From NCBI GenBank assembly GCA_016784735.1, contig JADHUC010000031.1, positions 1 to 49,878 of the forward strand: a stretch of DNA of 49,878 bases, read 5' to 3'. The notes under the pieces were generated by a model, which saw only the letters and a program-made list of their open reading frames with translations, was not told the DNA's origin and searched no databases. Origin of the DNA: Pirellulaceae bacterium. Its GTDB lineage: Bacteria; Planctomycetota; Planctomycetia; Pirellulales; Pirellulaceae. Below are positions 48,213-49,878 of this stretch, one piece after another. How positions within the stretch are numbered: position 1 is the first letter of the stretch; each line of letters begins with the position of its first letter. A program made the position numbers and the translations under genes.

Positions 48213-48313
48213 ATGAAGTACGTCGGTGGCGACCTCCACAAGCATAGTATCACGATCTGTGTGATGGTGAAAGCTCGTGGGAAACGGAAGGTGGAAGCTC
48301 GCAGGACCCACTG
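48213..48313 (+). pseudogene. Remnant of an IS110-type transposase N-terminus
   Basis: A frame starting MKYVGGDLHKHSITICVMV, followed by KARGKRKVEARRTHCYC, is the start of an IS110-family DEDD transposase: the first catalytic Asp is in GDLHKHSI and the RRT strand follows at the right distance. AAGGAG upstream of the ATG is preserved. After about 33 codons homology stops and the frame runs antisense into the end of the LptF/LptG gene. The rest of the transposase is gone, so this is a deletion remnant. No terminal repeats were seen, as IS110 elements generally lack them. Confidence 0.7.
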
Positions 48314-49447
48314 CTATTGCCACAACGCCTTCGAGGTCAGCCGGGCGGCGGGTACGAAAATCAGCAGCGGGCACCAGGCGGCCAGCGGTGGAGGCATCAA
48401 ACAGCCATTGCCTAAAGTGTGGCAGGCAATCACAACCACGAAGAAGACGGCCACAACCAGGACGCACAGGCCTGCAGCCACGAAGACGTTGCGCTGCTGG
48501 CGTGATACCACCAACGGCAATCCTAGAAGTAGCAGCGTGACATCCAAGAAAGGCTGCACCATGCGTGCGTGGACCGTTACTCGAACGTCCGGCGCAAAGT
48601 CCAGACTTGGATTATGGATCCCCCTGATCAATTCCGAGGTGGACGAGAACTGTCGCCACGCATTACCCGCGGCCAACTGGTCAAACGAAATCTCGCTGAC
48701 AACGAAGCATTGGTCCGACTCCAGCCAATCCGTATCGCTTGGACTCAGGATCACCGGTTGGCCATCGAGGTACAGCGATGGCCTTTCGCTCAGACCTTTC
48801 GGCTCTTCGACTACGTCCAATCGGTAGCCTCGCGGTCGCCCTTCTTTCGGTTCGCAGTAATATGCGTCCTCGGCGATCAATTGGCTGCCAAAGCCGACGA
48901 TTTCAGGCGGCAATTGGAACTTGGGGCGAATGATCCTTTGTTCAGCCGCCACCGTATGACGCCCGGTGAAAACAATGTCGGTTCGGTTGTCGAACCGCGG
49001 ATCCAGGTCCCTCTTGGCATCGCCGTGCCAATCCTGCGAGTTTCGCATTAGCTTGTCGCGGAACGACGGGATGAGCAATTCGCGATTTGCCGCGGCCAGC
49101 AGGCTGACTACGATCGCGCCGGCAACCAACGGGGCCACAATGCGATATTTCGGAATGCCGGCTGCCATTAGTGCGGCCAACTCGTTGGATCGCTGCATCG
49201 AGGTGGCGGCAAACGTGGCACCCAGCAAAGCCATCAACGGGCTTGTGCGATCGAAGAAGGCCAAGGACCGTGCCCCGTAGTACTCAAACAACAGGGCGGG
49301 CATACTGCCCTGCTTTTCCGCCACCATTCGCAGTTCGTCCAGGTGACCGAAAAGGTCGATGACGACGTAGAGGCCGGTTAGGCTGAAGAAGCAGACGACC
49401 AGCACCTTGACGTACTGTCGGAGGATGTAGCGGTCGATGGTTCGCAT
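48314..49447 (-). CDS. LptF/LptG family permease (YjgP/YjgQ)
   Basis: A 377-residue membrane protein. The N-terminus MRTIDRYILRQYVKVLVV and the following FFSLTGLYVVIDLFGHLDEL are the conserved first helix and loop, and helices 2-3 contain SPLMALLGATFAATSMQRSNELAALMAAGIPKYRI. A ~170-residue periplasmic beta-jelly-roll region comes next, then three C-terminal helices (MVQPFLDVTLLLLGLPLVV, a long VLVVAVFFVVVIACHTLGNG, and AAWCPLLIFVPAARL). Two such subunits with LptB form the ABC transporter that lifts lipopolysaccharide from the inner membrane. LptF and LptG cannot be told apart here. AAGGAAACGG lies upstream of the ATG at 49447; the frame to 49606 overlaps the aminotransferase and is rejected. 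Confidence 0.88.
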   Translation of the reverse strand: MRTIDRYILRQYVKVLVVCFFSLTGLYVVIDLFGHLDELRMVAEKQGSMPALLFEYYGARSLAFFDRTSPLMALLGATFAATSMQRSNELAALMAAGIPKYRIVAPLVAGAIVVSLLAAANRELLIPSFRDKLMRNSQDWHGDAKRDLDPRFDNRTDIVFTGRHTVAAEQRIIRPKFQLPPEIVGFGSQLIAEDAYYCEPKEGRPRGYRLDVVEEPKGLSERPSLYLDGQPVILSPSDTDWLESDQCFVVSEISFDQLAAGNAWRQFSSTSELIRGIHNPSLDFAPDVRVTVHARMVQPFLDVTLLLLGLPLVVSRQQRNVFVAAGLCVLVVAVFFVVVIACHTLGNGCLMPPPLAAWCPLLIFVPAARLTSKALWQ

Positions 49448-49476
49448 GGGAATTCCGTTTCCTTCGCGACCGCAAC

Positions 49477-49878
49477 CTATTCGGCCACGGCGGCAATGGC
49501 CCGTGCCAGCTTTTCTACGCCCTCTCGGATTTTCTGACAAGACTGAACGCCGAAACTCAACCGCATCGCGCACCGGGAAACCGGCTCTCCCGCCGTCGGA
49601 TAGCAATACTCGCCCGGCACGTAAAACACGCCTTCGCGCATGGCAGTGTCAAACAGTTTGCCGTTCATCCCCGTTTCGATGTGCTCCGGAAGCCGCACCC
49701 AAACGTAGAGCCCGCCGGCAGGCCTAAACCACCGGACGCCTTCCAGCGGTGCAAGGTACCGGTCCGCAGCCTCCAGCATGGCCGTAAGTTTCCTACGGTA
49801 TTCGTCGCAGATGCGTTCGACGTGCGGTTGAAAAAGTCCCATTTCCAGGACCTTCGCCATCAGGTGCTGGTTGAAATT
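49477..49878 (-). CDS. PLP-dependent aminotransferase, C-terminal part, cut by window end
   Basis: The frame is open to the last base, so the N-terminal two-thirds lie outside. The 133 visible codons are the C-terminal domain of a fold-type I aminotransferase: the helix ERICDEYRRKLTAMLEAADRYL, the substrate-site block RWFRPAGGLYVWVRLPE, and MRLSFG, whose Arg binds the substrate carboxylate. The pattern fits the 2-aminoadipate/aromatic aminotransferase (LysN-like, MocR-related) group, but the active-site Lys is not in the window and the substrate is unknown. It ends 29 bases upstream of the LptF/LptG start, so both are probably in one transcript. Confidence 0.85.
   Translation of the reverse strand, partial: NFNQHLMAKVLEMGLFQPHVERICDEYRRKLTAMLEAADRYLAPLEGVRWFRPAGGLYVWVRLPEHIETGMNGKLFDTAMREGVFYVPGEYCYPTAGEPVSRCAMRLSFGVQSCQKIREGVEKLARAIAAVAE

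Noticed and set aside
48132..48827. 231-codon plus-strand frame as a full gene
   Set aside because: Only the part after 48213 resembles a transposase start; from about 48314 it is the antisense of the LptF/LptG gene.

Overview
The window reads as chromosomal DNA of a planctomycete, most probably of the order Pirellulales (an inference from gene content). Pointers are the LEPR-XLL-type N-terminus on the RTX/calpain protein, secreted multi-haem proteins with a hydrazine-synthase-alpha-like architecture, Tat-exported Gfo/Idh/MocA oxidoreductases, secreted glycoside hydrolases with LamG-like or discoidin-like modules, leucine-rich-repeat lipoproteins, and an Alternative Complex III plus caa3 oxidase operon. 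No rRNA, tRNA, CRISPR array or intact insertion sequence was found. Intergenic spaces carry many perfect inverted repeats, one of them in three identical 27-bp copies.

Layout. Positions 1-4159: the C-terminal part of a membrane-fusion (HlyD-like) protein, a Tat-signal Gfo/Idh/MocA oxidoreductase and an LRR lipoprotein. Positions 4156-12960 (minus): two large secreted c-type cytochrome/beta-propeller proteins and an RTX-repeat calpain-like protease. Positions 13519-14904 (plus): coproheme decarboxylase (HemQ/ChdC) with a small membrane protein. Positions 15050-22090: a small secreted protein and two secreted GH2 enzymes (minus) on either side of a plus-strand RelE/ParE-type toxin-antitoxin pair.

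Positions 22387-35386 (minus) are the centrepiece, a tightly packed ten-gene respiratory operon: actA, actB, actC, a fused actD-actE, actF, a small membrane protein, a fused SCO-CoxB-cytochrome c, coxA, coxC and coxD. Start and stop codons overlap at several joints (ATGA, GTGA). Electrons would pass from quinol through the Act complex to the cytochrome c domains and the CuA site, then to an A2-type haem-copper oxidase, with the copper chaperone built into subunit II. A stand-alone receiver-domain protein lies divergently upstream across about 600 bp of non-coding DNA.

Positions 36552-38873: two microproteins (33 and 32 codons), a Nudix hydrolase and a phosphofructokinase whose active-site motifs indicate pyrophosphate dependence. 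Positions 39223-46022: a carbohydrate-related set (secreted beta-propeller glycosidase-like protein, second Tat Gfo/Idh/MocA protein, LamG plus FAD oxidoreductase, SASA-family esterase). Positions 46165-49878 (minus): housekeeping genes yidD, rnpA, a small membrane protein, a DnaJ/CbpA chaperone, an LptF/LptG permease and the end of a PLP aminotransferase, with a remnant of an IS110-type transposase between the chaperone and the permease. Start codons were chosen from visible Shine-Dalgarno sequences and signal peptides wherever the longest open frame was implausible.
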